Origin: Croceibacterium atlanticum
Lineage (GTDB): Bacteria; Pseudomonadota; Alphaproteobacteria; Sphingomonadales; Sphingomonadaceae
DNA: 64,000 nucleotides
Reading direction: 5' to 3'
Assembly (NCBI RefSeq): GCF_001008165.2
Contig: NZ_CP011452.2
Coordinates: forward strand, 372,001-436,000
Below are positions 39,297-48,975 of the stretch, piece after piece; position 1 is the stretch's first letter; every line of letters starts with the position of its first letter. The notes below the pieces were generated by a model. The model did no database searches. It was not told the origin of the DNA and worked only from the letters and a program-made list of their open reading frames with translations. A program made the position numbers and the translations under genes.

Positions 39297-39599
39297 TTAC
39301 ATGCCTGAGTTGGGATTGGCCGAGTTCGGATGATTGGCGGCGCGGCCCATTTCATCCAGTCCCATCTTGGTATTACGGTGAAGTTCATCCCACTGGGCGC
39401 GGGTCAGGCAGATGCGATTGACCCGTGTGCGCGAGCCTGTGACCTTTTCGGTCCGGCAGATCTTCTTGTCCTTATCGACATTGGCATCTGCGACCTGTTC
39501 AGCCTTTTCGGAATCTTCCTGCCCGTCTTCCGGAGAAGAGGCCATGGCTGTGCCTGAAACAAGAAATGCTGCGATTGCCGTGAGGCAAGCCTTATTCAT
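39297..39599 (-). CDS. small secreted protein with a conserved Cys pair
   Basis: 100 residues from MNKACLTAI (39599; frame extends to 39629). Signal peptide to about residue 20 (FLVSGTAMAS), an acidic spacer (PEDGQEDSEKAEQVADANVDKDK), then KICRTEKVTGSRTRVNRICLTRAQWDEL with Cys48 and Cys64, which could form a disulfide in the periplasm. The CR-(S/T)E-VTGSR...C-TRAQW pattern is one I associate with small sphingomonad proteins of unknown function. Confidence 0.7.
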   Translation of the reverse strand: MNKACLTAIAAFLVSGTAMASSPEDGQEDSEKAEQVADANVDKDKKICRTEKVTGSRTRVNRICLTRAQWDELHRNTKMGLDEMGRAANHPNSANPNSGM

Positions 39600-39700
39600 C
39601 AATCCGCTCCCGTCGGTTGCATTGTGCAATATTGTTCTTGTCCGGCGAGACTAACGTATTTCAGTTGCAGGGTCCAATTGAAGGAAAACGGGCGGCGCCT

Positions 39701-40408
39701 TCACGTGCGGTCCCGCTTCTCCAGCGAACTCAGGATTCCGCGCAGGGTGCGGATTTCCAGATGGTTCCAGCCCGGCTTGGTCAGCATGGACCGCAATGTG
39801 CGCCGGGTGGCGGCTGCCCTGCTTTCGGGCAGAAAATAGCCTTTCGGCTCCAGCATATGGCCGAGATGCGCGATAAGGCCTTCCAGCTCCTCCTGCGGTG
39901 CGGGAGGCAGCAATTCCTCTTCCGTGGGGGCAACAAGGTCCTGATGCTTGGACCATTCATAGGCGCAGAGGATCACCGCCTGGGCAAGGTTGAGCGAGCC
40001 GAATTCCGGGTTGATCGGCACGGTGACGATGGCACGGGCGAGGGCGACATCTTCCGTTTCCAGGCCGGATCTTTCCGGGCCGAACAGGATTGCGCTCCGT
40101 CCGACGGCCGTTGCGATATTTTTCGCCGCCGCTTCCGGCGTGAATACGGGCTTGGTCACACCACGCTTGCGCACGGTAGTGGCATAGACATGCGCGCAAT
40201 CGGCCACTGCTTCGGCCACGCTATCGAAAACGCGCGCTTCTTCCAGCACCCGGTCTGCACCGGCTGCGGCGGGCCCGGCGGAAGGATTGGGCCATCCGTC
40301 ACGCGGGGCGACCAGTCGCATCTCGGTCAGCCCGAAATTGAGCATCGCCCGGGCCGCCTTGCCGATATTTTCGCCAAGCTGGGGGCGGACCAGCACGATG
40401 GCGGGCAT
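39701..40408 (-). CDS. TrmH/SpoU-family RNA methyltransferase (TrmJ-like)
   Basis: 235 residues from ATG 40408, which has GGAG five bases upstream and sits just after the nrdR stop; an ATG at 40426 also exists. SPOUT motifs: IVLVRPQLGENIGKAARAMLNFGL (motif 1), ILFGPERSGLETEDVALA (motif 2) and VPINPEFGSLNLAQAVILCAYEW (motif 3, knotted SAM site). Most similar in layout to TrmJ, which 2'-O-methylates tRNA position 32. The exact target is inferred. The C-terminal ~75 residues are helical. Confidence 0.88.
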   Translation of the reverse strand: MPAIVLVRPQLGENIGKAARAMLNFGLTEMRLVAPRDGWPNPSAGPAAAGADRVLEEARVFDSVAEAVADCAHVYATTVRKRGVTKPVFTPEAAAKNIATAVGRSAILFGPERSGLETEDVALARAIVTVPINPEFGSLNLAQAVILCAYEWSKHQDLVAPTEEELLPPAPQEELEGLIAHLGHMLEPKGYFLPESRAAATRRTLRSMLTKPGWNHLEIRTLRGILSSLEKRDRT

Positions 40409-40409
40409 T

Positions 40410-40871
40410 TCACTCCGTTCCGACATCGCGCACGGTACTCGCAAATTCTTCAAAATCGCGTGCTTCGGAGAAGTCGCGATAGACGCTGGCGAAGCGAATA
40501 TAGGCAACGCTGTCCAATTGGCGCAGCCCTTCCATCACCATCTCGCCCAGACGCGATGATGGCACTTCGCTTTCGCCCGAGGTTTCCACCTGGCGCTGGA
40601 TTCCCGAAACGAGCTGGTCAATTCTCTCCTGTTCGACCCCGCGCTTGCGACAGGCCAGCGACACCGATTGTTCGATCTTCCGGCGATCGAAAGATTCGCG
40701 TCTGTCGCCATTCTTCACGATCGTCACTTCGCGCAATTGCACGCGTTCGAAAGTCGTGAAGCGGGCGCCGCAACTCGTGCATTGGCGGCGCCTGCGAATG
40801 GCGCTGTTGTCCTCGGTCGGGCGCGAATCCTTTACCTGGCTGTCCTCATGCGCGCAAAAGGGACATCGCAC
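40410..40871 (-). CDS. nrdR: transcriptional repressor NrdR
   Basis: 153 residues, GTG start. N-terminal zinc ribbon [42 protein letters not shown] (two CxxC pairs), then an ATP-cone ([22 protein letters not shown] ... [11 protein letters not shown]). Senses ATP/dATP and represses ribonucleotide reductase genes. Between glyA (3-bp gap upstream) and the methyltransferase, an arrangement seen in many alphaproteobacteria. No nrd gene is in the window. Confidence 0.96.
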   Translation of the reverse strand: MRCPFCAHEDSQVKDSRPTEDNSAIRRRRQCTSCGARFTTFERVQLREVTIVKNGDRRESFDRRKIEQSVSLACRKRGVEQERIDQLVSGIQRQVETSGESEVPSSRLGEMVMEGLRQLDSVAYIRFASVYRDFSEARDFEEFASTVRDVGTE

Positions 40872-40874
40872 AGG

Positions 40875-42182
40875 TCAACGCCTCGGATAGACGGGGAAGG
40901 CTTCGCACAATTCGCCGACCCGGCGACGCACGCTTTCCTCCACCTGGGCGTCGCCCTCGTCTCCATTCCGGCGCATACCTTCCAGCACTTCGGCCAGAAG
41001 GCCCCCGACCTTGCGGAATTCAGCCGGGCCGAAGCCGCGCGTCGTGCCGGCGGGCGAGCCAAGGCGGATGCCTGAGGTCTTGGTCGGCGGCAGCGGATCG
41101 AAGGGGATCGCGTTCTTGTTACAGGTAAGGAATGCGCGGTCGAGGCCGGTTTCAGCGGCCTTGCCGGTCACTTCCTTGGGGGTCAGGTCCACCAGCATAA
41201 GGTGGTTATCCGTACCGCCGGAAATGATGCGCAGGCCCTGTTCTTCCAGGCTGGCTGCAAGCGCCTTGGCATTCTCCACCACCGACGCCGCATAGGTCTT
41301 GAATTCGGGACGCAATGCCTCGCCGAAAGCTACTGCCTTGGCTGCGATCACATGCATCAGCGGGCCACCCTGCATCCCCGGGAAGACGGCGGAATTGAAC
41401 TTCTTCGCCAGCTTCTCGTCATTGGTCAGGATGATGCCTGAACGCGGGCCGCGCAGGCTCTTGTGGGTGGTGCTGGTTACCACATGGGCATGGGGGAAGG
41501 GCGAGGGATGGGCCCCGCCGGCAACCAGCCCGGAGAAGTGCGACATGTCCACCAGCAACCAGGCGCCGACTTCGTCCGCGATCTCGCGGAAACGGGCGAA
41601 ATCCCAATGGCGGGGATAGGCAGTGCCGCCGGCAATGATCAGCTTCGGCTTGTGTTCGCGCGCCAGCCGGACAATTTCGTCCATGTCGAGCAACTGGTCT
41701 TCCTCGCGCACGCCATAAGGCACGGCGTTGAACCACTTCCCGCTCATGTTCACGGGCGATCCGTGGGTCAGATGGCCACCGGCGGCGAGGTCCAGCCCCA
41801 TGAAAGTGTCGCCGGGCTGAAGCAGGGCGAGAAACACCGCCTGGTTCATCTGGCTGCCGGAATTGGGCTGCACATTGGCGAATTCGCAGCCAAACAGGGC
41901 CTTGGCGCGTTCGATGGCCAGTGTTTCCACTTCGTCCACGATCTCGCACCCGCCATAATAGCGGCGGCCCGGATAACCTTCGGCATATTTGTTGGTCAGC
42001 ACCGATCCGGTGGCTTCCAGCACGGCGCGGCTGACGATGTTCTCGCTGGCGATCAGTTCAATACGGTCACGCTGACGATTGAGCTCGCGGCCGATGATGT
42101 CGGCAACGGCGGGATCTGCGTCTTCCAGGCTGTCCTGCCAGAAATGCTGAAGCGGTTCGCCCTGGGCGGGATTGGTACTCAT
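40875..42182 (-). CDS. glyA: serine hydroxymethyltransferase
   Basis: PLP enzyme: serine + THF to glycine + methylene-THF. 435 residues from ATG 42182. Motifs: [67 protein letters not shown] lysine in [16 protein letters not shown], and the C-terminal [14 protein letters not shown]. Its ATG overlaps the rpiB stop (TGATG). Supplies one-carbon units used, among others, by PanB and purine synthesis. Confidence 0.97.
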   Translation of the reverse strand: MSTNPAQGEPLQHFWQDSLEDADPAVADIIGRELNRQRDRIELIASENIVSRAVLEATGSVLTNKYAEGYPGRRYYGGCEIVDEVETLAIERAKALFGCEFANVQPNSGSQMNQAVFLALLQPGDTFMGLDLAAGGHLTHGSPVNMSGKWFNAVPYGVREEDQLLDMDEIVRLAREHKPKLIIAGGTAYPRHWDFARFREIADEVGAWLLVDMSHFSGLVAGGAHPSPFPHAHVVTSTTHKSLRGPRSGIILTNDEKLAKKFNSAVFPGMQGGPLMHVIAAKAVAFGEALRPEFKTYAASVVENAKALAASLEEQGLRIISGGTDNHLMLVDLTPKEVTGKAAETGLDRAFLTCNKNAIPFDPLPPTKTSGIRLGSPAGTTRGFGPAEFRKVGGLLAEVLEGMRRNGDEGDAQVEESVRRRVGELCEAFPVYPRR

Positions 42183-42628
42183 CAAGATACGTCCTGCGGT
42201 ATTTGGGAAAGTTTGGCGACGCGGCCGGTATGACGGTCGCCGGCAAAGGATGTGGCGAGGAAGGTTTCGATGCAGGCCTTGGCCATGTCCACGCCGGTCA
42301 GCCGCGCCCCGATGGCGATGGCATTGGCGTCGTTATGTTCGCGGCAGAGTCTGGCCGAAAGCGGTTCGGACACGAGGGCGCAGCGCAGGGCAGGGTGGCG
42401 ATTGACGGCAATCGAGATGCCTATGCCGCTGCCGCAAAGCGCAATTCCACGTTCCGCTTGGCCATCCGCAACATGCTGCGCGAGGCGATAGCCGAAGTCC
42501 GGATAATCGACTCGAGAATCGTTTTCCGGACCAAGGTCGGCGACCTCGTGCCCGCATTCACGCAGCCATTTGCCAAGCTCCTGCTTCAGGTCGAATGCTG
42601 CGTGGTCGGATGCGATGGCGATTTTCAT
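42182..42628 (-). CDS. rpiB: ribose-5-phosphate isomerase B
   Basis: 148 residues from [18 protein letters not shown] (42628), the family start; the frame extends 28 codons upstream. RpiB/LacAB fold: ASDHAA phosphate site, [40 protein letters not shown] (the catalytic base position holds Cys in LCGSGIG), [20 protein letters not shown]. Interconverts ribose-5-P and ribulose-5-P. First gene of rpiB-glyA-nrdR-methyltransferase, all tightly packed. Confidence 0.95.
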   Translation of the reverse strand: MKIAIASDHAAFDLKQELGKWLRECGHEVADLGPENDSRVDYPDFGYRLAQHVADGQAERGIALCGSGIGISIAVNRHPALRCALVSEPLSARLCREHNDANAIAIGARLTGVDMAKACIETFLATSFAGDRHTGRVAKLSQIPQDVS

Positions 42629-42725
42629 GCGGGCGCACATAAGCACTCGCGGCGTGTATAGCCACCGCAAATGGGCTTTGTCCCCCAGCAGTGCTTCTAT
42701 AGGATGCGCCAAAAGGGAAAATTGG

Positions 42726-43154
42726 GTGACCGAAAACGACTATCTCCGTTATGTCGAGGCGTTCAACGCGCGGGATTACGGCACGCTGGAGACGTTCTTC
42801 ACCGACGATTTCGTGCTTGAGAATGCCGGCTTCCGCGTCGAAGGGAAGAAGGCGTTCCGCGAATTTTACGCCTTTTTCCATGAGTTTTGCCGTGAAGAGG
42901 TGATCTTCAAGGGGTTTTACCCGGGGGCGGACGGATTCGTGGCCAATGTCATCATCCGTTTCACCGGCCTGCGGGACCTGTCGCCCGAAATTCTTGAGGA
43001 AAGAGGTTTCCAGGGCATGACGCCGGTTCCACGGGGGGAAAGCGTCGATGTGGAATTCCTGATTCATTACCGCGTCAACCCGGCCGGGCTGATCGACTTT
43101 ATCAAAGGTGCGGTGTGGGTTCCCGCTGCCGCTCCTGATCGGGCGGTTCAGTAG
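42726..43154 (+). CDS. nuclear transport factor 2-like (SnoaL-type) protein
   Basis: 142 residues from GTG 42726, preceded by AAGGGA. The frame is open upstream to 42570, but that part lies across the rpiB start. VTENDYLRYVEAFNARDYGTLETFFTDDFVLE and the following curved sheet (VANVIIRFTGL, VDVEFLIHYRVN-AGLIDFIKGAVW) are the NTF2-like cone fold. These proteins are ligand-binding or small isomerase-type domains. The reaction is unknown. Divergent from rpiB. Confidence 0.75.
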   Translation: MTENDYLRYVEAFNARDYGTLETFFTDDFVLENAGFRVEGKKAFREFYAFFHEFCREEVIFKGFYPGADGFVANVIIRFTGLRDLSPEILEERGFQGMTPVPRGESVDVEFLIHYRVNPAGLIDFIKGAVWVPAAAPDRAVQ

Positions 43155-43416
43155 TTACGGCAATGGGCGGAGGAGCCGTGAAGGGCCGTTCGAGGCTCTT
43201 GGGGGTTGGCCTTGTCCATCCCCGCACCGCGCCGACGCGCACGAGGCCGCAGCGCCGGCAGCGCTTCACTATACGTGCCGGGCGGATCGTCGCGGGACGC
43301 TTCACCAAGCCGTGAAATCCGATCTTGCAGAGCCAATCCACTCCCGTCGCCTTCTGGCGCCGGGGCGATAGGGTCAGCTTGCGATGCGGAAAACCATGGA
43401 GAGTAAAATGCCCCAT
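43102..43416 (-). CDS. possible small zinc-ribbon-like protein
   Basis: 104-residue frame. The middle shows Cys30-x4-His35 (LCKIGFH) and Cys53-x2-Cys56 followed by Gly (KRCRRCGLV), a spacing seen in small zinc-ribbon proteins, in a strongly basic context. No SD is obvious, and the last 53 bp overlap the NTF2-like gene on the other strand. The N-terminal and C-terminal parts look non-conserved. It may be a spurious frame, but the Cys/His pattern is hard to ignore. Confidence 0.35.
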   Translation of the reverse strand: MGHFTLHGFPHRKLTLSPRRQKATGVDWLCKIGFHGLVKRPATIRPARIVKRCRRCGLVRVGAVRGWTRPTPKSLERPFTAPPPIAVTTEPPDQERQREPTPHL

Positions 43417-43725
43417 AACAATACAGAAACCACGGAGGCACGCAGGAGGTTAAGCCTGCCGACTTCGGCTGCGTAAGATCCAGCCACCGTTCCGGACAAG
43501 TCCTGCAACCTACCTCTCCTATCTCATCTGCTTATTATGGTTAATTTACGGAATATTTGTCGCCTGTAAAGATTATCAACATTGATGAAGGCAGCGCTCC
43601 CTGCGGCGACATCACCTTTCCGAATATCAACGGCTGGAATTTTCTTTGTTTCCGGCAAAGCGCATTGGCCGGGCCACCAGCCCGGAGTAACGAGCGTTAC
43701 TGTTCAGATGCCAGAATTCGGGCGC
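43417..43725. other. intergenic stretch without a supported gene
   Basis: About 309 bp including an AT-rich patch (43530-43580) unlike its surroundings. On the minus strand TTGATA and ATATTC are spaced 17 bp there, a possible promoter for the zinc-ribbon-like frame. A small stem AGTAACG/CGTTACT and CCGGGC/GCCCGG lie just after the DUF2059 stop without a U-tract. Short frames such as 43557-43739 (+) look random. Confidence 0.4.
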
Positions 43726-44316
43726 TCAATTCGCGTTGAGCTGTTCCGCCACTTCCGGATTGTTTTTCAGATATTCGCCCAGCTTCACTGACAGTTCCTG
43801 CTGCAAGCTGCGCTGCGCCTGCTGCAGATCGGCAAAATAGGCCGTGTTGGCGGCAGCCACCGCCGGATCGCCCATAAGAGAGGCCGATTTCACAAGATAA
43901 TGTTCACCGGCAGGCGTTTTCGCAAATTCGTGAATCCTGCGCAGCTCTTCCAGGGAAAATTCGTTGGTATAGGCGATAGCCGTTCCATCGATGATATTCG
44001 GCAGATGTTTGCGGACCAGCGGCATCAGCCGGTCCGGTATGTCGTCGAGATAGGACTCGACGATGGCTCTTAGCCCTGGATCAGCGATCGCGTCCTGGGG
44101 TAGGGCCTGCCGGAACTGGCTGGCCACCTGTGCAATCAGCGTGTTGAAAGTTTCTTCCCGTTCAGCCGGCGGGAACATGATTTCCATGATCGCCCGCGCT
44201 TCCGCCAATTCGGCGGGATCGGCGTTTGCAGGAGGGGGAGCATTCTGAGCGAGAACCGCGTTCGGCATGGCGATGCCGATCAATCCGGCGAAGATTGCCG
44301 GTGCCAGTCTTCTCAT
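43726..44316 (-). CDS. DUF2059 domain secreted protein
   Basis: 196 residues from ATG 44316, which has GGGGGAG upstream; the frame extends further without merit. Signal peptide MRRLAPAIFAGLIGIAMPNAVLAQ, then the all-helical DUF2059 domain: AEARAIMEIMFPPAEREETFNTLIAQV, YTNEFSLEELRRIHEFAKTPAGEHYLVKSASLMGDP. Periplasmic, function unknown. Lies 22 bp downstream of rpoD on the same strand. Confidence 0.88.
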   Translation of the reverse strand: MRRLAPAIFAGLIGIAMPNAVLAQNAPPPANADPAELAEARAIMEIMFPPAEREETFNTLIAQVASQFRQALPQDAIADPGLRAIVESYLDDIPDRLMPLVRKHLPNIIDGTAIAYTNEFSLEELRRIHEFAKTPAGEHYLVKSASLMGDPAVAAANTAYFADLQQAQRSLQQELSVKLGEYLKNNPEVAEQLNAN

Positions 44317-44338
44317 TCTACTCCCCCCTAAAGTGATC

Positions 44339-46354
44339 CTATTGATCGAGGAAGGAACGCATCTTCCTGCTGCGGCTGGGATGCTTGAGCTTGCGCAGCG
44401 CCTTCGCTTCGATCTGGCGAATACGTTCACGGGTAACCGAGAACTGCTGGCCGACTTCCTCCAGCGTGTGGTCCGTGTTCATGCCGATGCCGAAACGCAT
44501 GCGGAGAACGCGTTCCTCGCGCGGCGTCAGCGATGCCAGAACGCGGGTAACCGTTTCCTTGAGGTTGGCCTGGATCGCAGCATCCACCGGGATGACGGCG
44601 TTCTTGTCCTCGATGAAATCGCCCAGATGGCTGTCTTCCTCGTCGCCGATGGGCGTTTCGAGGGAGATAGGCTCCTTGGCGATCTTCATCACCTTGCGCA
44701 CTTTTTCCAGCGGCATGGAAAGACGCTCGGCCATTTCTTCCGGCGTCGGTTCGCGGCCCTGTTCATGCAGGAACTGGCGGCTGGTGCGGACCAGCTTGTT
44801 GATCGTCTCGATCATGTGGACCGGGATACGGATGGTCCGCGCCTGATCGGCGATCGAACGGGTGATCGCCTGCCGGATCCACCAGGTCGCATAGGTGCTG
44901 AACTTGTAGCCGCGGCGGTACTCGAACTTGTCGACCGCCTTCATCAGGCCGATATTGCCTTCCTGGATCAGGTCCAGGAATTGCAGGCCGCGATTGGTGT
45001 ATTTCTTGGCGATGGAGATCACGAGGCGGAGATTGGCTTCCACCATCTCCTTCTTCGCGATGCGCGCTTCGCGTTCGCCCTTCTGCACCATGTTCACGAT
45101 GCGGCGGAATTCATCCAGGCTCATGCCGGTCTGGCTGGCGATGTCAGCAATCTCGGCACGAATGCGCTCGACAGCTTCGCCTTCCTTCTCCGCGAAGGCG
45201 GCCCATTTCTTGTCCTTCTTCGCCACGGATTTGAGCCAGCCATCGTCCAGCTCGTTGCCGATATAGGCGTCGAGGAAGTCCTTCCGTTTGACCTTGTGAC
45301 GTTCTGCCAGACGCAGCATCTGGCCGCCAAGTGCGGTCAGGCGGCGATTGAAGGCATAGAGATTGTCGACCAGATATTCGATCTTGGTCGCGTGGAACTG
45401 CACGCTTTCGACTTCGGCGGTGAGGTCTTCGCGCAGCTTTTCATACTTCGCTTCGCGCGAGGCCGGGAAATCTTCGCCCCGGCCGAGAATCTCGACCCGC
45501 TCGGCCTGGATCTTCTCGAATTTCTTGAACAGGTCGGTGATGCGGGCAAAGCGTTCGATGGCATCGGGCTTCAGCGCCGCTTCCATCTGGGCGAGGCTCA
45601 GCGTGTTGTCGTCCTCGTCGTCCTCTTCGCGGCGACGGCCGGAACCTTCGCCATCCTCGTCGTCTCCCGAGGCTTCTTCCTCATCCTCGTCATCATCTTC
45701 GCGGATGGTGGGACCGGCGGTTTCCTCGCTGATTTCGCCGCTATCGTCGTCTTCGCCTTCTTCCATCTTGTCGACGGGAGGCTCTTTCGAAAGCATCGCG
45801 TCGAGATCGAGGATCTCGCGCAGCTGCATTTCCTCGTTATTGAGCGCTTCCGACCACATGATGATGGCGTGAAAGGTGATCGGGCTTTCGCAAAGGCCCA
45901 TGATCATCGTGTCGCGACCAGCCTCGATACGCTTGGCGATCGCGATTTCGCCTTCGCGGCTGAGGAGTTCCACCGCGCCCATTTCGCGCAGATACATGCG
46001 CACGGGATCGTCCGTACGCTCGGTGGTTTCCTTCTTTTTCTTTTCGGGGACGTTCTTCTGTTCGGCATCGTCCGTGCCGCTGTCCTGCGACGCGATTTCC
46101 TCGACGCCGCCGTCTTCGTCTTCCTGCGCGTCCTCGTCATTTTCGACGATCTGCACGCCCATTTCGGAAAGAGCGGTCTGGATGTCCTCGATCTGATCCG
46201 GGCTCATCTGGTCCGAAGGCAGCGCTTCGTTCAGCTCATCATAAGTGACGTAGCCGCGGCGTTTCGCCTTCGCGATGAGCTTCTTGATCGATGCTTCGTT
46301 GAGATCAATCAGCGGCGCATCTTCGTTTTGCTTGGTCTTGGCTTCGGACGCCAT
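44339..46354 (-). CDS. rpoD: RNA polymerase primary sigma factor RpoD
   Basis: 671 residues. Region 1.1 at the N-terminus ([24 protein letters not shown]), region 1.2 ([29 protein letters not shown]), an acidic insertion ([14 protein letters not shown] ... [18 protein letters not shown]) in the non-conserved region, then regions 2-4: [69 protein letters not shown] and [25 protein letters not shown]. Housekeeping sigma factor; follows dnaG by 7 bp as in the classical macromolecular-synthesis operon. Confidence 0.98.
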   Translation of the reverse strand: MASEAKTKQNEDAPLIDLNEASIKKLIAKAKRRGYVTYDELNEALPSDQMSPDQIEDIQTALSEMGVQIVENDEDAQEDEDGGVEEIASQDSGTDDAEQKNVPEKKKKETTERTDDPVRMYLREMGAVELLSREGEIAIAKRIEAGRDTMIMGLCESPITFHAIIMWSEALNNEEMQLREILDLDAMLSKEPPVDKMEEGEDDDSGEISEETAGPTIREDDDEDEEEASGDDEDGEGSGRRREEDDEDDNTLSLAQMEAALKPDAIERFARITDLFKKFEKIQAERVEILGRGEDFPASREAKYEKLREDLTAEVESVQFHATKIEYLVDNLYAFNRRLTALGGQMLRLAERHKVKRKDFLDAYIGNELDDGWLKSVAKKDKKWAAFAEKEGEAVERIRAEIADIASQTGMSLDEFRRIVNMVQKGEREARIAKKEMVEANLRLVISIAKKYTNRGLQFLDLIQEGNIGLMKAVDKFEYRRGYKFSTYATWWIRQAITRSIADQARTIRIPVHMIETINKLVRTSRQFLHEQGREPTPEEMAERLSMPLEKVRKVMKIAKEPISLETPIGDEEDSHLGDFIEDKNAVIPVDAAIQANLKETVTRVLASLTPREERVLRMRFGIGMNTDHTLEEVGQQFSVTRERIRQIEAKALRKLKHPSRSRKMRSFLDQ

Positions 46355-46361
46355 CTATCGT

Positions 46362-48281
46362 TTAACCCGCTTCCTGTTCGCCCCAATCCGCCGTATCCGG
46401 GGAGGGCGGATCATCTTTTTGTGCCACAAAAGAGGCACGTTTCCTCGCCATTTGCCCGAGTCGCGACTCGAATGCCAGCTTTCGTTTACGCAGCGCCTGC
46501 TGCTCTTCGAAAGCCCCTTCGGGATCCGTCTCGAAGCGTGCCGTGGCTGCGGCGATAGCTGCCTCCAATGCCGGCCTTTCGACCAGCAGTGAAACGGCTT
46601 CCGCCAAATCATCGCGCGCGGCCTGCGGATCGGAGCCTTCCATGAGGAAGGAAAATCGGGTGTTATCCGGCGGCGGCGCAAGATTGCCTGGCGCTGATAT
46701 GGGATTTCCCCCGTTCGCTTCAAGCTCTTCCGCCCAATCGATCAGTTGTTCTATTTCCTGTGCCAGCTTCGCATCAGTCGGCGCGAGGGCCAGAAGCGCT
46801 TCTGCATGGCGGGGGATTTCGCCTGGATGGCGCAGCAGCCCGGCCAGAACCGCCTGGGTCAGCAAGTCCCGGCTGCCGCCCGATGCCGCCCGTTTGAGCC
46901 GCGCCGCATTTTCCGGCGAGAGCTGCCCGATGGTCAATTGCCCCCAGCGATTGCCTTTCCCCTTTGGGAAGGTGCCGCCGCCCTGCCGGGGCTGGAACGG
47001 TTTCCGTTCGCGCGGGGGGAAGGCAAAGGCGGAGAACCTGTCCAGCAATTCCCGGCGATAGAGTGCTGCAATATCCGGATGGGCGATCGAATCGACGTGA
47101 TCCATCAACCGGGCTTTCAGCCCCGCTTTCTCTTCGGGAGAGTTGAGGGGGGATGCGTCGCGTTCCTGCCGCCACAGCGTGTCCAGCAGGCCTTGCGGTT
47201 CGGATAGCAAGCGTTCCATCGCCTGTTTGCCGTCGCGCCTGATCAGGTCGTCAGGGTCCAGGCCGGGGGGCAGTTGGAGGAATTGCAGTGTCCGGCCCGG
47301 CTGCAGAAGGGGCAGGGCACGGGTAATGGCCCGCATGGCCGCCCGTTGTCCGGCTGCATCCCCGTCGAAACAGAGGACAGGCTTGTCGGTCACGCGCCAC
47401 AGCAGTTCCAGCTGGCGTTCCGTCAGGGCCGTGCCCATCGGTGCCACCGCTTCGCCGATACCGGCGGCGGCCAGCGCGATGACATCCATATAGCCTTCGA
47501 CGACGACAATTCGCCCGGATTGCCGCGCGGGCTGGGCGGCGCGGTGCAAATTGAACAGCGTGCGCCCCTTGTCGAACAGGGGCGTATCGGGAGAATTCAG
47601 ATATTTGGGCGCATCCGTCTTCGTCTTGTCGAGAATGCGACCGCCAAAGCCGATTACCCGCCCGCGCGTATCCTGGATGGGCAGCATCAACCTGTCGCGG
47701 AAGCGATCATAGGGATCGCGCCCTTCAACGTCGATGCGAAGGCCCCCTTCGATCAGCATACGCTCTTCAAACTGGCTCAGCGCCTGTTTCAGGGCGTTGC
47801 GATTGTCCGGCGCATAGCCGAATCCGAATCGTTCCAGCGTATGCGCATCGAAACCGCGGGTTTCGAGATAGTCCCGGGCCTTCGCGCCATCAGCCCCGCG
47901 CAGATTGGCCACGAACCAGTCCTGCGCCGCCTGCATCACGTCATGCAGGCCGGCGCGTTGTTCTGCCGCCCGGGCGGCGCGCGGATCGGGTGCGGGCACT
48001 TCCATGCCTGCTTCTGCCGCCAGTTCCTTCACTGCATCCATGAAGGACAGGCCGCGCTGGTCGGTCATCCAGCGAATCGCGTCGCCATGGGCGCCGCAAC
48101 CGAAGCAGTGATAGAAGCCCTTCTGGTCGGAAACAGTGAAGCTCGGCGTCTTCTCGTTATGGAAGGGGCAACATGCCTTCCATTCGCCCCCGGCGCGCTG
48201 AAGCTTGGTCGTGCGCTGAATCACACTGGAAAGCGTGATTCGCGCGCGCAATTCGTCCAGCCATTGAGGTGAAAGCGCCAT
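46362..48281 (-). CDS. dnaG: DNA primase
   Basis: 639 residues. N-terminal CHC2 zinc finger (CCPFHNEKTPSFTV...HCFGCGAHGD), TOPRIM core (VVEGYMDVIALAAAG and CFDGDAAGQRAAMRA), and a C-terminal helicase-binding region with low conservation (FVAQKDDPPSPD tail). Makes RNA primers for replication. Between yqeY and rpoD, all on the minus strand. Confidence 0.97.
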   Translation of the reverse strand: MALSPQWLDELRARITLSSVIQRTTKLQRAGGEWKACCPFHNEKTPSFTVSDQKGFYHCFGCGAHGDAIRWMTDQRGLSFMDAVKELAAEAGMEVPAPDPRAARAAEQRAGLHDVMQAAQDWFVANLRGADGAKARDYLETRGFDAHTLERFGFGYAPDNRNALKQALSQFEERMLIEGGLRIDVEGRDPYDRFRDRLMLPIQDTRGRVIGFGGRILDKTKTDAPKYLNSPDTPLFDKGRTLFNLHRAAQPARQSGRIVVVEGYMDVIALAAAGIGEAVAPMGTALTERQLELLWRVTDKPVLCFDGDAAGQRAAMRAITRALPLLQPGRTLQFLQLPPGLDPDDLIRRDGKQAMERLLSEPQGLLDTLWRQERDASPLNSPEEKAGLKARLMDHVDSIAHPDIAALYRRELLDRFSAFAFPPRERKPFQPRQGGGTFPKGKGNRWGQLTIGQLSPENAARLKRAASGGSRDLLTQAVLAGLLRHPGEIPRHAEALLALAPTDAKLAQEIEQLIDWAEELEANGGNPISAPGNLAPPPDNTRFSFLMEGSDPQAARDDLAEAVSLLVERPALEAAIAAATARFETDPEGAFEEQQALRKRKLAFESRLGQMARKRASFVAQKDDPPSPDTADWGEQEAG

Positions 48282-48364
48282 AGAAAGTTTATTGTACTTC
48301 GCGCAGGCCGTTTAGACCAGCGCGACTGACATGCGCCGAGCCTCGATTTCCCCTTGCGGGGCGT

Positions 48365-48817
48365 TCAGGAAAGGCTGTCCTTCACCCAGCCGCTGGCCTT
48401 GCCCATGTCGAGCACGGCGGCGTGGCGGGCTTTCAGTTCCCCCATCACGCGGCCCATGTCCTTCATCGAATCGGCACCCAGCTCCGCCTTGATCGATTCG
48501 ATGGCGGCGCGGGTTTCCTCCTCGCTCATCTGGGTGGGCAGGAATTCCTCGATTACTTCCAGCTCGGCCTTTTCCTTGGCCGCCAGCTCGTCACGACCGC
48601 CCTCCTCGTACATCTGGATCGATTCGCGGCGTTGCTTGGCCATTTTCTGCAGGGTGTCGATCACCAGCGCATCGTCTTCCATGGGCTTGGCGGCGGTGCG
48701 CTGTTCGATGTCGCGATCCTTGATCTTTGCGGATATGAGTCGGAGCGCGGCAGTTCGTTCCTTGTCGCCGGCCTTCATCGCCGTGACCGTGGCCTGCTTG
48801 ATCGTCTCCCTGAGCAT
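48365..48817 (-). CDS. GatB/YqeY domain protein
   Basis: 150 residues from MLRETIKQATVTAMKAGDKERTAALRLISAKIKD, the conserved N-terminus; the open frame starts 38 codons upstream. YqeY is the stand-alone form of the C-terminal tRNA-recognition domain of GatB (EFLPTQMSEEETRAAIESIKAELGADSMKDMGRVMGELKARH). A tRNA-related function is assumed but not proven for the family. First gene of yqeY-dnaG-rpoD, divergent from carA. Confidence 0.92.
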   Translation of the reverse strand: MLRETIKQATVTAMKAGDKERTAALRLISAKIKDRDIEQRTAAKPMEDDALVIDTLQKMAKQRRESIQMYEEGGRDELAAKEKAELEVIEEFLPTQMSEEETRAAIESIKAELGADSMKDMGRVMGELKARHAAVLDMGKASGWVKDSLS

Positions 48818-48898
48818 TCTCGGATTCTTTCCTGTGGATGGTTTGCGCCTTGCGGCGGGAAGCGATCCCCTTAGCGGAGACTTAGATGAAGCGACAGC

Positions 48899-48927
48899 TT
48901 GACGGAACGCGGGGTCAGGTCTAGCCG
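48899..48927 (+). promoter_or_regulatory. possible carA promoter
   Basis: TTGACG (48899-48904), 17-bp spacer, TAGCCG (48922-48927), about 40 bp before the carA ATG. The -35 is good and the -10 is weak. Confidence 0.35.
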
Positions 48928-48975
48928 CCACCTCTTAGCACCCATCGCCGAAACCCTGTTAACGGAGCGCCCCCT

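Noticed and set aside
43383-43475. 30-codon plus-strand frame beginning MRKTMESKMPHNN
   Set aside because: Too short, no ribosome site and no context to support it.
43557-43739. 60-codon frame on the plus strand
   Set aside because: No ribosome site, no conserved pattern, and it overlaps the DUF2059 3' end.
44267-46558. 763-codon open frame antisense to rpoD
   Set aside because: Shadow frame; the sense strand encodes full-length RpoD with all regions.
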